A stretch of DNA of 64,000 nt from Labilithrix sp. (GTDB lineage: Bacteria > Myxococcota_A > Polyangia > Polyangiales > Polyangiaceae): the NCBI GenBank assembly GCA_019637155.1, contig JAHBWE010000010.1:310001-374000 (forward strand). Direction: 5' to 3'. The notes below the pieces were generated by a model that did no database searches, had not been told where the DNA came from, and saw only the letters and a program-made list of their open reading frames with translations. This document shows positions 51,991-59,805 of this stretch, piece by piece (within the stretch, counting starts at the first letter, position 1; each line of letters begins with the position of its first letter). The position numbers and the translations under genes were made by a program.

Positions 51991-54324
51991 TCAGCGCTTC
52001 GCGGGATCGAAGCGCGAGCGCATGCCTTCGAAGAGCTTGCCGAAGTCGCGATCGACGAGCTCGGTCCTCCGCGCCCACTCCGTGAGGCGGAACGGGAGCG
52101 CGGACTCGAACATGATCCACACCGAGTCGTCCGAGAGTCGGCGCGGGCCCTCCGCGTCGGCTTCGGCGAGCGACCAGGTCTCGTCGTAGGTCTCCGTCGT
52201 CACGCCGTGGGACGTGAGGAGCGGCGAGAGGAAGGTCACCCCCGGCTCGTAGCCGTGCTCCGGCTCCGGGGTCTTCACGACGCAGTTGATCTCGCTCGCG
52301 GCGTTGCGGTGCGCGAACGGCGGGCGGAAGCTGTGCTCGAGGACGTCCCAGCGCGGAGGGAACACGACGAAGTCGCAGATCGCGCGGCCGTGATCGTCGA
52401 GCGGCGCGGTGAGGACGGTGAAGATCGACGGGTCCTGGTGATCGAACCGGACGGACCCCATCGGGCTGAAGAGCGACAGATCGTACGAGAACGGGACGTG
52501 CGTGCCGTGCCACCCGACGACGTCGAAGGCGGAGTGCTTCTGCGTCGCGGCGTAGAGGCGCCCGCCGAGCTTCGTCACGATCTGGAAGTCGCACGCGCGA
52601 TCTTCGTACGAGGCGACCGGCGCGTAGAAGTGACGCGCGTCGGCGAGGCCGTTCGAGCCGATGAGGCCGCGCTCCGGGAGCCGGAGCCGGCGGCCGAAGA
52701 CCTCGAGCATCCAGCCGCGCCCCTCGCCCTCGGCGAAGCCGATCGCGAACCGGATCCCGCGCGGGATCACCGCGATCGATCCCGGCGGCACGCGGAGCCA
52801 CCCGAGCTCGGTCCGGCACTCGAGGGTGCCGGTCTGCGGCGCGAGGAGGAGATCGCCGTCGGCGGACGAGAACGCGCGATCGGTCATGTCGGCGTTCGCG
52901 GCGTAGAGGTGGACGAGGTAGCCCGAGCCCGACGTCGGATCGCCGGCGCCGCCCAGGGTGGCGAGGCCGTCGACGAAGTCCACGCGCGCTGGCGCGGACG
53001 GGATCGGCGGAGGGCGCCAGCGCGTGCGGTTCGGCTCCACGCGATCGAGCGGGGAGAGGAACGGGCCCGGCGGGAGCTCGACGAGCTCGCCGTGATCGAA
53101 CGAGGCGCGCACGCGGTAGAGCCAGACGCGCGAGTTCTCGACGTTGCGAACGGTGAACGGCATCCCGTTCACGAGCTCGGGGACGAGGCCATACGGCGAG
53201 AGGCGCGGGGCGTTCTGCGTCTCCGGGATCGCGCCCGGGAGCGCCTCCGATTCGTGCGCGCCGCCGTAGCCGCCCCGGCCTCGTACGTCCTCGGGTCCGC
53301 GCAAGCTCGTCTCCTTGATCGGGCTCGGTGTCTTGGGCCACGCGGCCTCGACGATCGGGTCCTCCATCGCGCCGCGCGGGAGCCCGAGCTCCTCGAGGCT
53401 CGTCGGCGCGCCGGTCGCGCGCGCGAGCCGCGTGAGCTCCGCGGCGGGGTCGACGACGCCGAGCACACGCGCGAGGGCCGCCATCGCGGCAGGGGCGCGC
53501 TCGCGCTGGTAGCGGACGACGTGCGGAAGGAGCACGGCATGCGTCCGCGCATGCGGCAACCCGAAGGCGCCGCCGAGCTCGTGACACAGCTTGTGATGGA
53601 TGCCCGCCCCCGCATCCGCAAACGCGAGCCCCGCGAGGTACGCCCCTTCGAGCGCCTCCTCGCCGATGGTGCCGCTCGCGCCGATGGTGCCGCTCGTGCT
53701 GGTCGCGCCGCGGAGAGCGCGGACGATGAGGGTGAGCGCCTCCTCGGCGAGGGCGTGGGTTCCGCGGTCGGAGGGATCGTTCCACAGCGCCTCGACCGCG
53801 TGCGCCGCTGCGTTCCAGAGGCTCGCGACCGCGACGGGGCGGGGGAGGCTCGCGAGGCGATCGGGATCGTAGAGGACGAGGACGGGGCGCACGCGCTCGT
53901 CGCGTCCGGTCTTCTTCGCGCCGTCCTCGGTGATGCCGTAGACCGGGGTCATCTCCGAGCCCGAGTACGTCGTCGGGATCGCGACGACGCGCGCGGCGCC
54001 GCGGAGGGCGAGCGCCTTCGCGAGGCCGATCGCGGAGCCGCCGCCGAGCGCGAGGAGGACGTCGGCGCCCTCCGCCGCCGCGTGGGCGTCGTCGACCGTC
54101 GCGCGCGGCACGTGCTCGCGCGCCTTCGCGTAGACGGTCGCGCCGAGCGCGCCGAGGTTCTTCGCGAGCGCGGCCGCGTCGGCGGCGCGGCCGGGCGTGC
54201 AGACGACGAGGACCTTCTTCGCGCCGAGGGCCTCGAGCTCGGCGCGAGGGTCGAGCGAGACGCCGGCCCCGAAGACGACCTTTGCCGCACCGCGGCGGAC
54301 CGAGAAGCGCGTCCCTTGTTGCAA
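51991..54324 (-). CDS. Maleylacetate reductase - homogentisate 1,2-dioxygenase fusion
   Basis: 777 residues in one uninterrupted frame. Residues ~1-340 are an iron-alcohol-dehydrogenase-family maleylacetate reductase: G-G-G-S-A-I-G-L-A-K, P-T-T-Y-S-G-S-E-M-T and the metal site H-H-K-L-C-H-E-L-G-G-A-F with P-H-A-R-T-H. Residues ~350-770 are homogentisate dioxygenase: A-L-P-G-A, N-A-P-R...P-Y-G-L, F-V-D-G-L-A-T-L, I-G-S-N-G-L-A, the base His in V-G-W-H-G (about 606), and Fe ligands H672, E678 (H-R-N-A-A-S-E) and H706. Only the first ~10 residues of the dioxygenase are altered at the junction. The start is a TTG. The fusion is not a known standard architecture. Confidence 0.85.
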   Translation of the reverse strand: MQQGTRFSVRRGAAKVVFGAGVSLDPRAELEALGAKKVLVVCTPGRAADAAALAKNLGALGATVYAKAREHVPRATVDDAHAAAEGADVLLALGGGSAIGLAKALALRGAARVVAIPTTYSGSEMTPVYGITEDGAKKTGRDERVRPVLVLYDPDRLASLPRPVAVASLWNAAAHAVEALWNDPSDRGTHALAEEALTLIVRALRGATSTSGTIGASGTIGEEALEGAYLAGLAFADAGAGIHHKLCHELGGAFGLPHARTHAVLLPHVVRYQRERAPAAMAALARVLGVVDPAAELTRLARATGAPTSLEELGLPRGAMEDPIVEAAWPKTPSPIKETSLRGPEDVRGRGGYGGAHESEALPGAIPETQNAPRLSPYGLVPELVNGMPFTVRNVENSRVWLYRVRASFDHGELVELPPGPFLSPLDRVEPNRTRWRPPPIPSAPARVDFVDGLATLGGAGDPTSGSGYLVHLYAANADMTDRAFSSADGDLLLAPQTGTLECRTELGWLRVPPGSIAVIPRGIRFAIGFAEGEGRGWMLEVFGRRLRLPERGLIGSNGLADARHFYAPVASYEDRACDFQIVTKLGGRLYAATQKHSAFDVVGWHGTHVPFSYDLSLFSPMGSVRFDHQDPSIFTVLTAPLDDHGRAICDFVVFPPRWDVLEHSFRPPFAHRNAASEINCVVKTPEPEHGYEPGVTFLSPLLTSHGVTTETYDETWSLAEADAEGPRRLSDDSVWIMFESALPFRLTEWARRTELVDRDFGKLFEGMRSRFDPAKR

Positions 54325-54368
54325 GCGGAGACCGAGCTTAGCATCCGCGCTTCGTTGGGAGACCTGCC

Positions 54369-55043
54369 ATGAAACTTCATTTCCATCCCGTGTCGACCGC
54401 GTCCCGTCCCGTCGTCCTCTTCTGCGCGGAGGCGGGCATCAAATACGAGCCCGTCGTCGTGGACCTCATGACCGGCGCACACGTGAAACCGCCGTTTTCC
54501 ACGTTGAACCCGAACTGCCAGGTGCCCGTCCTCGAGGACGGCGACTTCGTGCTCACGGAGTCCTCGGCGATCCTGAAGTACCTCGCCGACAAGATCGACT
54601 CGCCCGCCTACCCGAAGGACCTCAAGAAGCGCGCGCGCGTGAACGAGGTGATGGACTGGTTCAACACCGGCCACTACCGCGAGTTCGCCTACCACCTCGT
54701 GTACCCGCAGCTCTTCCCGCACCACAAGCGCCCGACCGACGCGGGCCAGGCGGAGACGCTCCAGTGGGGCAAGACGCAGGCGGAGACGTGGATGGAGCGC
54801 CTCGACAAACACGTCCTCGGCGCGAAGAAGTTCCTCTGCGGCGACGAGATCACGATCGCGGACTACTTCGGCGCGGAGATCCTCGCCGCCGGCGACATCA
54901 TCGGCGTGAGCTACAAGAAGTGGCCGAACGTCGAGCGCTGGATGAGCACCATGCGCGCGCTCCCGGGCTGGAAGACGACGAACGAGGCGACGGACGGCTT
55001 CGCCGCGTCGATGAAGGGCAAGGAGTTCGTCACCTTCGCGTGA
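54369..55043 (+). CDS. Glutathione S-transferase family protein
   Basis: 224 residues. N-terminal thioredoxin-fold domain with S-T-A-S-R-P-V-V (catalytic Ser region), N-C-Q-V-P-V-L-E-D and the E-S-S-A-I-L-K-Y-L glutathione site, then an all-helical domain to the end (D-E-I-T-I-A-D-Y-F). Theta/zeta-like. It is divergent from the dioxygenase fusion by 44 bases. Zeta-class GSTs isomerise maleylacetoacetate, the product of homogentisate dioxygenase, so a role as MaiA-like isomerase is possible, but the class cannot be fixed. GGGAG precedes the ATG. Confidence 0.85.
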   Translation: MKLHFHPVSTASRPVVLFCAEAGIKYEPVVVDLMTGAHVKPPFSTLNPNCQVPVLEDGDFVLTESSAILKYLADKIDSPAYPKDLKKRARVNEVMDWFNTGHYREFAYHLVYPQLFPHHKRPTDAGQAETLQWGKTQAETWMERLDKHVLGAKKFLCGDEITIADYFGAEILAAGDIIGVSYKKWPNVERWMSTMRALPGWKTTNEATDGFAASMKGKEFVTFA

Positions 55044-55050
55044 AGGACGC

Positions 55051-55430
55051 GTGACCGCGTTCCCGGAGACGATCCCTACGTGGCTCCGGAACCCCGCGAT
55101 CATGGCGGGCTACTTCCGCGATCCCGCGCAGACCGCGGCCGCGATCGACGACGAAGGCTGGCTCCACACCGGCGACGTCGTCCGTGAAGAAGACGGCGTC
55201 TTCACGTTCGTCTCGCGGAAGAAGGACATGCTCCGCCGCCGCGGCGAGAACATCGCGGCGGCGGAGATCGAGGACGTGCTCGCGGCGTACCCCGGCGTCG
55301 TCGAGGCCGCCGTCGTCGGCGTGCCGTCGGAGCTCGGCGAGGACGACATCGTCGCCTACCTCGTGCTCGCGCCGGGCACGCCGCACGACGAGGCCGCCCT
55401 CGTCGCTCCCACCCGTACGATGGGAGCGTC
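55051..55430 (+). pseudogene. Fragment of an AMP-dependent acyl-CoA ligase
   Basis: Starting 7 bases after the GST stop, the frame shows only the late ligase motifs: I-M-A-G-Y-F-R-D-P, G-W-L-H-T-G-D-V, S-R-K-K-D-M-L-R-R-R-G-E-N-I-A-A-A-E-I-E and V-V-G-V-P-S-E-L-G-E-D-D. Similarity stops after D-E-A-A-L-V (about 55410), and the first ~350 residues of a normal ligase are absent. The frame then runs on through unrelated sequence into the sigma gene. This is a piece of a ligase (or of a domain swap), not a working enzyme. Confidence 0.8.
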
Positions 55431-55746
55431 AGGTCGGGAGCAGCGCGGCGAGCGTGTCGAGGCTCGCGGTGCCGGTGTGCCGCTTGTGCTCCTCGCCGCC
55501 GACGAACGTGATGACGGTGGGGAGCGCGCGGACGCGGTACCTCGAGGCGATCGCGGCGTCGGCGTCGGCGTCGATCGCGAGGACCTTCACGCGGGCGCCC
55601 TCCCGCGCGGCGAGCTTCTCGACGATCGGTTCGAGCACGCGGCAGGGGCCGCACCACGCCGCCCCGAAGTCGAGGAGGACAGGGACCGGGGACCGGAGGA
55701 CCTCACGCTCGAAGGACTCTGCCGTGACGAAAGGGATCTTGCTCAT
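55429..55746 (-). CDS. Thioredoxin
   Basis: 105 residues with F-G-A-A-W-C-G-P-C-R-V-L-E-P and the cis-Pro segment V-R-A-L-P-T-V. It reduces disulfides in cytoplasmic proteins. The ATG at 55746 starts the protein M-S-K-I-P-F-V; longer open frame upstream is shadow. Its 3' end abuts the ligase fragment on the opposite strand. Confidence 0.93.
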   Translation of the reverse strand: MSKIPFVTAESFEREVLRSPVPVLLDFGAAWCGPCRVLEPIVEKLAAREGARVKVLAIDADADAAIASRYRVRALPTVITFVGGEEHKRHTGTASLDTLAALLPT

Positions 55747-55833
55747 GCCGAGACAGGTCGCGAGCGAGCGGCATCTTTCATGAAAGCGCGCTGTAAGATC
55801 GGAGGAGCCTGGCACCTCTGCCTCGTGCGAGCC

Positions 55834-56334
55834 ATGGAACCCCTCGACGCCCTGACCGATTTCATCCGTGCGCATCGCGGCGACGTCGTCTCCGCCGCCC
55901 GGCGCGAGGGGCTCTCCGCCGAGGACGCGGTCGAGTGCGCGCAAGAGGCCTTCGCGACCCACCTCCAGCTCCTCCATCGCGGCGACGCGCCGGTCCGGGC
56001 GGCGGAGTGGCTCCCGTACGTCACCACCATCGCGCGGAACACGGCGCGGAACCGCCGCCGCCGCCACCACGTCGCGCGACCGCACGAGGCCGAGCACGAC
56101 ACGGCGTCGGAGGCAGCCTCGCCGGAGGACCTCGTCGCCGCGGCCGAGGAGCACGTCCGCCTCCACGCGTGCGTCGAGCGCCTGTGCGGGACGCAGCGCT
56201 CGGTCGTGATGCTGCGCCTCCTCGAGGAGCGCGCGGGCGAAGACGTCGCGGCGGAGCTCGGCATCACCCGCGGCTACGTCGACGTGCTCCTGCACCGCGC
56301 GAAGGCCTCGCTCCGCGAGTGCCTGACGGAGTGA
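55834..56334 (+). CDS. ECF-type sigma factor
   Basis: 166 residues. Region 2: A-V-E-C-A-Q-E-A-F-A-T-H-L-Q-L-L-H-R and W-L-P-Y-V-T-T-I-A-R-N-T-A-R-N-R-R. Region 4: C-G-T-Q-R-S-V-V-M-L-R-L-L-E-E-R-A-G-E-D-V-A-A-E-L-G-I-T-R-G-Y-V-D-V-L-L-H-R-A. No anti-sigma gene is adjacent; the DUF2809 gene starts 4 bases after its stop and is probably cotranscribed. It belongs to the large, diverse set of orphan ECF factors in myxobacteria. Confidence 0.85.
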   Translation: MEPLDALTDFIRAHRGDVVSAARREGLSAEDAVECAQEAFATHLQLLHRGDAPVRAAEWLPYVTTIARNTARNRRRRHHVARPHEAEHDTASEAASPEDLVAAAEEHVRLHACVERLCGTQRSVVMLRLLEERAGEDVAAELGITRGYVDVLLHRAKASLRECLTE

Positions 56335-56338
56335 CGGC

Positions 56339-56707
56339 GTGCGTCGGTTCGCGATCGCCGGCGCGGCCCTCTCGATCGGGCTCGGGCTCCTCTCGCGGAG
56401 GGCGCCGATCGGGCTCGCGCTCTGGGACAAGAGCTTCGGCGACGCGATCTACGCGGTGATGATCGGCTTCCTCGTGCTCGCCGCGCGGCCCGGGCTCGGC
56501 CCGCGCGCGGTCGGCCTCGCGGCGTTCGCGATCTGCTTCGCGCTCGAGGTGTTCCAGCTCACCGGCGTCGCGGGGAAGCTGCCGCGCTTCTTTCGCTTCG
56601 TCCTCGGGACGACGTTCGCCTGGCACGACGTCGCGTGTTACGTCGCCGGCGCGCTCGCGGTCACGGCGCTGTGCGCGCTCGAATCGCGCCGCCGACGGCG
56701 AGCATGA
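56339..56707 (+). CDS. DUF2809 membrane protein
   Basis: 122 residues, four hydrophobic helices, GTG start. W-D-K-S-F-G-D-A-I-Y-A-V-M, F-A-L-E-V-F-Q-L-T-G and F-A-W-H-D-V-A-C-Y-V are the family's marks. Function unknown. The 3' end overlaps the convergent membrane-protein gene by 47 bases. Confidence 0.8.
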   Translation: MRRFAIAGAALSIGLGLLSRRAPIGLALWDKSFGDAIYAVMIGFLVLAARPGLGPRAVGLAAFAICFALEVFQLTGVAGKLPRFFRFVLGTTFAWHDVACYVAGALAVTALCALESRRRRRA

Positions 56708-58004
56708 CGCGAAGGAGCTGGATCGCGGCGAAGAGGAGCGCCGGCGCGACGACGAGCGCGCCCATGATGAAGAGCTCGCTCGGGATCGCCTTCATCGCGA
56801 GCTGGAGCAGCGTGCCGGCGCTGCCCGCGATGACCGCCACCCGCACCGCCTGGCGGGCGCGGGCGGCGACGGCGCTCAGCGTCAGGTCGTCCGCGATGCG
56901 GGCGAGCGCGAGGAGGATGCAGCTCGCCGTGATGACGCCGAGGCCAGTGCTCACCGCGGCGAAGATGGGGAGCGCGTCCATCGCGGTGAAGGCGGCGGAG
57001 AGGCTGCCGCCGAGCGCCTTCGCCGTCAGGCTCGTGCCGGCGGCGTCGAGGAGCAGCGCGAAGACCAGGCAGACGCTCGCGCCCGACGTGTACATGCGCG
57101 TGTCCGCGGACGGCGCGGGCGCGCGGCCGATCATCACGAGTCCGCCGATCGCCGCGAACGTCGCGATGGCGCTCACGAACGCGATGCCGACGATCGAGTC
57201 GCCGACGCCGCGGAGCGCTCCGTAGGAGCCCGCCATGGACTTCGCTTCGGCGAGCGCGCCGTACGACGCGAGGGCGCACAGGACACGGACGGCCACCGCG
57301 CCGAGGTAGAGGGTGATGCCGTCCGCCACCGTCCGCCACTCCCGTCCGAGCCGCGAGTCGGACGCCGGCGCGCCCGGCTCCTCCGGCGTCGCGCGCCCGA
57401 TCGCGACCGCGAGCCATCCCGCGCCGACCACGAACGCGAGCGAGGCGACGCGGCTGAGCCCCGTCCAGATCGCGTTGTAGGTCGCAGAGTCGGCGCGCAC
57501 GAGCCACTCGACCGCGGCGAGCAGGTCGAGGACGGCGAGCAGACCAGCCGCGACCGCGCCGACGAGCGACGGAGCGCGCGCGCGGGCCGCGCGACCGGCG
57601 GCGAGCATGATCAACACGAGCGCGCCGAACGCCGCTCCGCGCGCCACCATGCCCGCGCTGCCGGCGACGCGCAGGAAGGACGACTCGAAGTCTCCGGTCG
57701 TGCGCATGCGGTGGATCGCGATCTCCTGCAGACCGCGCGCGACGAGGTTCGCCGCGAACGCCCCCGCCGCCACGCGCCCCGCCGTGCGCGCCCACGTCCC
57801 TGCGGCCGCGACCGCGCCGAGAGCCGAGAGGATGACGAGGCCCCACCACAGCCAGTGGAGGACGGAGGCGACCTTCGTCGCGAGCTCGTAGTGCCCTTGC
57901 TCCGCTGCGCGCGCGAAGAGACGCGCGTTGATGAAAGCGAACGTGGTCCCGAGCGCGGTCGCGACCGCGAGGACGGCGAGCCCGGAGCGCGGTCGCATCA
58001 TCAT
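56661..58004 (-). CDS. Polytopic membrane protein, ~12 helices, unknown
   Basis: 447 residues with about twelve hydrophobic stretches and short loops, none carrying a transporter signature I recognise. The middle loop (E-E-P-G-A-P-A-S-D-S-R-L-G-R-E-W) is the only long polar stretch. M-M-M-R-P at 58004 is the best start. The last 16 codons overlap the opposite-strand DUF2809 gene, so either both C-termini are constrained or one ends differently. Confidence 0.7.
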   Translation of the reverse strand: MMMRPRSGLAVLAVATALGTTFAFINARLFARAAEQGHYELATKVASVLHWLWWGLVILSALGAVAAAGTWARTAGRVAAGAFAANLVARGLQEIAIHRMRTTGDFESSFLRVAGSAGMVARGAAFGALVLIMLAAGRAARARAPSLVGAVAAGLLAVLDLLAAVEWLVRADSATYNAIWTGLSRVASLAFVVGAGWLAVAIGRATPEEPGAPASDSRLGREWRTVADGITLYLGAVAVRVLCALASYGALAEAKSMAGSYGALRGVGDSIVGIAFVSAIATFAAIGGLVMIGRAPAPSADTRMYTSGASVCLVFALLLDAAGTSLTAKALGGSLSAAFTAMDALPIFAAVSTGLGVITASCILLALARIADDLTLSAVAARARQAVRVAVIAGSAGTLLQLAMKAIPSELFIMGALVVAPALLFAAIQLLRVMLAVGGAIRARTAP

Positions 58005-58140
58005 CGGCCGTCGGAGCCTATCCGATCGGCGCGCCGCGGCCTCGAGCCGTTCTATTTCTCGATAATCATTGGTTTTTCTAAAAAAGTGCACCGCGCGTCT
58101 GTGCCCGCGCTCGAAGCCGGCGCAAACTGGAGGCTCGCGC

Positions 58141-59031
58141 GTGGAGACCGAGCGAACGCATGATCGCGCCGCCCCGCACGAGCGGGAGTTCTGGCGCAAG
58201 GCCGCGCGCTGGGGGTCGAGCGGCCCCGAGTGGTGGCTGCGTCACGGTCCGCCCTTCATCGGCTGGGCGATGGCGGCGATCGTCCCGTCCGCGCGGCGAT
58301 CGGTGCGCGCGAACCTCCATCGCGTGCGTGGTCCGACGTCGCCGCTCCGCGACGCGCGGGACGTGCTCGCGACGTTCGGGACGTTCGCGTCGTGCGTCGC
58401 GGAGGTGCTCTCGAACGAGGCGCCGGGCGGACCGAAGCGCCCGCGCGCGCTGATCCACGGCGAACGCCACGTCCGCGCGGCGATCGCGGCGCGGCGCGGG
58501 GTCGTGCTCGTCACCGCGCACACGGCGGGATGGGACATCGTCGGGCCGCTCCTCGGCGCCGACTTCCAGCTCGACCTCGTGCTCGTCACCCACGCCGAGC
58601 CCGACGCGCGCGCGGGCGACATCCAGGACGAGGCGCGGCGCCGGAGCGGCGTGAAGATCGCGCGCGTGGGCGACGATCCGCTCGCCTCGCTCCCGCTCCT
58701 CCGCCACCTCCGCGGCGGCGGCGTGGTCGCGCTCCAGCTCGATCGCGTCGTGCCCGGCATGAGGACCCGCCGCGTGCCGCTGCTCGGGAGGGAGGGGGAG
58801 CTGCCGGAGGGGCCGTTCCGGCTCGCGGCGGCGTCGGGCGCGCCGGTCCTCCCGGTCTTCTGCGCGCGGCGCGGGCATCGCTCGTACCTCGTCGAGGCGT
58901 TCGAGCCGCAATGGATCGCGCGGCGCGCGCCGGAGGCCGACGTCGACCGCGCGGCGGCGACGGTCGCCGCCGCGATGACCCGGTTCCTTCGCGCGCATCC
59001 GACGCAGTGGTTCCAGTTCGGCAACGGCTAG
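58141..59031 (+). CDS. LpxL/HtrB-like lysophospholipid or lipid A acyltransferase
   Basis: 296 residues. The acyltransferase motif H-T-A-G-W-D (H-x4-D) near residue 130, G-G-G-V-V-A-L-Q-L-D and a conserved R-x-P-L-L-G-R-E-G follow the LpxL fold. The enzyme transfers an acyl chain onto a lipid or lipid A precursor at the inner membrane. GGAGG sits 7 bases before GTG 58141, so this start was preferred to an ATG at 58069 that adds an unusual Cys-rich stretch. Confidence 0.85.
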   Translation: METERTHDRAAPHEREFWRKAARWGSSGPEWWLRHGPPFIGWAMAAIVPSARRSVRANLHRVRGPTSPLRDARDVLATFGTFASCVAEVLSNEAPGGPKRPRALIHGERHVRAAIAARRGVVLVTAHTAGWDIVGPLLGADFQLDLVLVTHAEPDARAGDIQDEARRRSGVKIARVGDDPLASLPLLRHLRGGGVVALQLDRVVPGMRTRRVPLLGREGELPEGPFRLAAASGAPVLPVFCARRGHRSYLVEAFEPQWIARRAPEADVDRAAATVAAAMTRFLRAHPTQWFQFGNG

Positions 59032-59055
59032 TGATATGGTCGCCGCCCTTTCGCC

Positions 59056-59802
59056 ATGGCGACGCGCCTTCACATCGGAACGAAAGAGCTGCGCGGTGCG
59101 CTCACGGCCTACGCGAAGCGCTTCGACCTGCTCGAGATCAAGGGCGAGAGCGCCGCGACGCTGAAGCGCGCGCCTCTGTCCGCCACGCTCAAGAAGTGGC
59201 GCAAGAGCGTGCCGCCGCACTTCGACTTCGTCGTCGTCGCCGGCCCCGCCGTCGGAAAGGTGAAGGCCTCCGACGCGCTCGAGGCGGAGCTCGAGGCGAT
59301 GCTCGCGACGGCGAAGGTGCTCGAGTCGCGCGTCATCGTCCTCCCGACCCACAGCGACGTGACGCCGTCGAAGGTCTCGCGCGACCGCGTCGCGAAGCTG
59401 CTCGAGCGCATCCCGCGCGACGCGTCGACTGTGGTCTGGGAGCCGAGCGGCCTCTGGGAGCACGAAGACGCGGCGGTGCAGGCCAAGCAATGGGGCGTCG
59501 TCCTCGCGTGCGATCCGGTGCGCGACGTCGTGCCGGTCGGCCCGGTCGCCTTCTGCCGCCTCCGCGCGCTCGGTCAAACCCGCGCCTACAGCACCGCCGC
59601 GCTCGAGAAGGTCGCGCGCGCGATCGGCGAGCGGCGCGACGCGTACGTCGTGATCGAGACCGACGGCGCGCTCAAGGAAGCCAAGACGCTCCGGGCGCTG
59701 GTCCGCGCGGCGGGCTCGAAGACTCGAGGCGGGATGGGCCGCCTGATCCGCCCGCGCGGCGCCGCGGCTCGCGACGACGACGACGACGACGACGAGGAAT
59801 AG
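59056..59802 (+). CDS. DUF72 (YecE-like) TIM-barrel protein
   Basis: 248 residues. F-D-L-L-E-I-K-G-E-S-A-A-T-L, W-R-K-S-V-P-P-H-F-D-F-V-V and V-V-W-E-P-S-G-L-W-E are DUF72-like. The family is widespread, with a TIM-barrel fold but no agreed reaction. It ends with a poly-Asp run (D-D-D-D-D-D-D-E-E). The GGT-like gene follows 3 bases later, so the pair is one operon. Confidence 0.75.
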   Translation: MATRLHIGTKELRGALTAYAKRFDLLEIKGESAATLKRAPLSATLKKWRKSVPPHFDFVVVAGPAVGKVKASDALEAELEAMLATAKVLESRVIVLPTHSDVTPSKVSRDRVAKLLERIPRDASTVVWEPSGLWEHEDAAVQAKQWGVVLACDPVRDVVPVGPVAFCRLRALGQTRAYSTAALEKVARAIGERRDAYVVIETDGALKEAKTLRALVRAAGSKTRGGMGRLIRPRGAAARDDDDDDDEE

Positions 59803-59805
59803 CGA

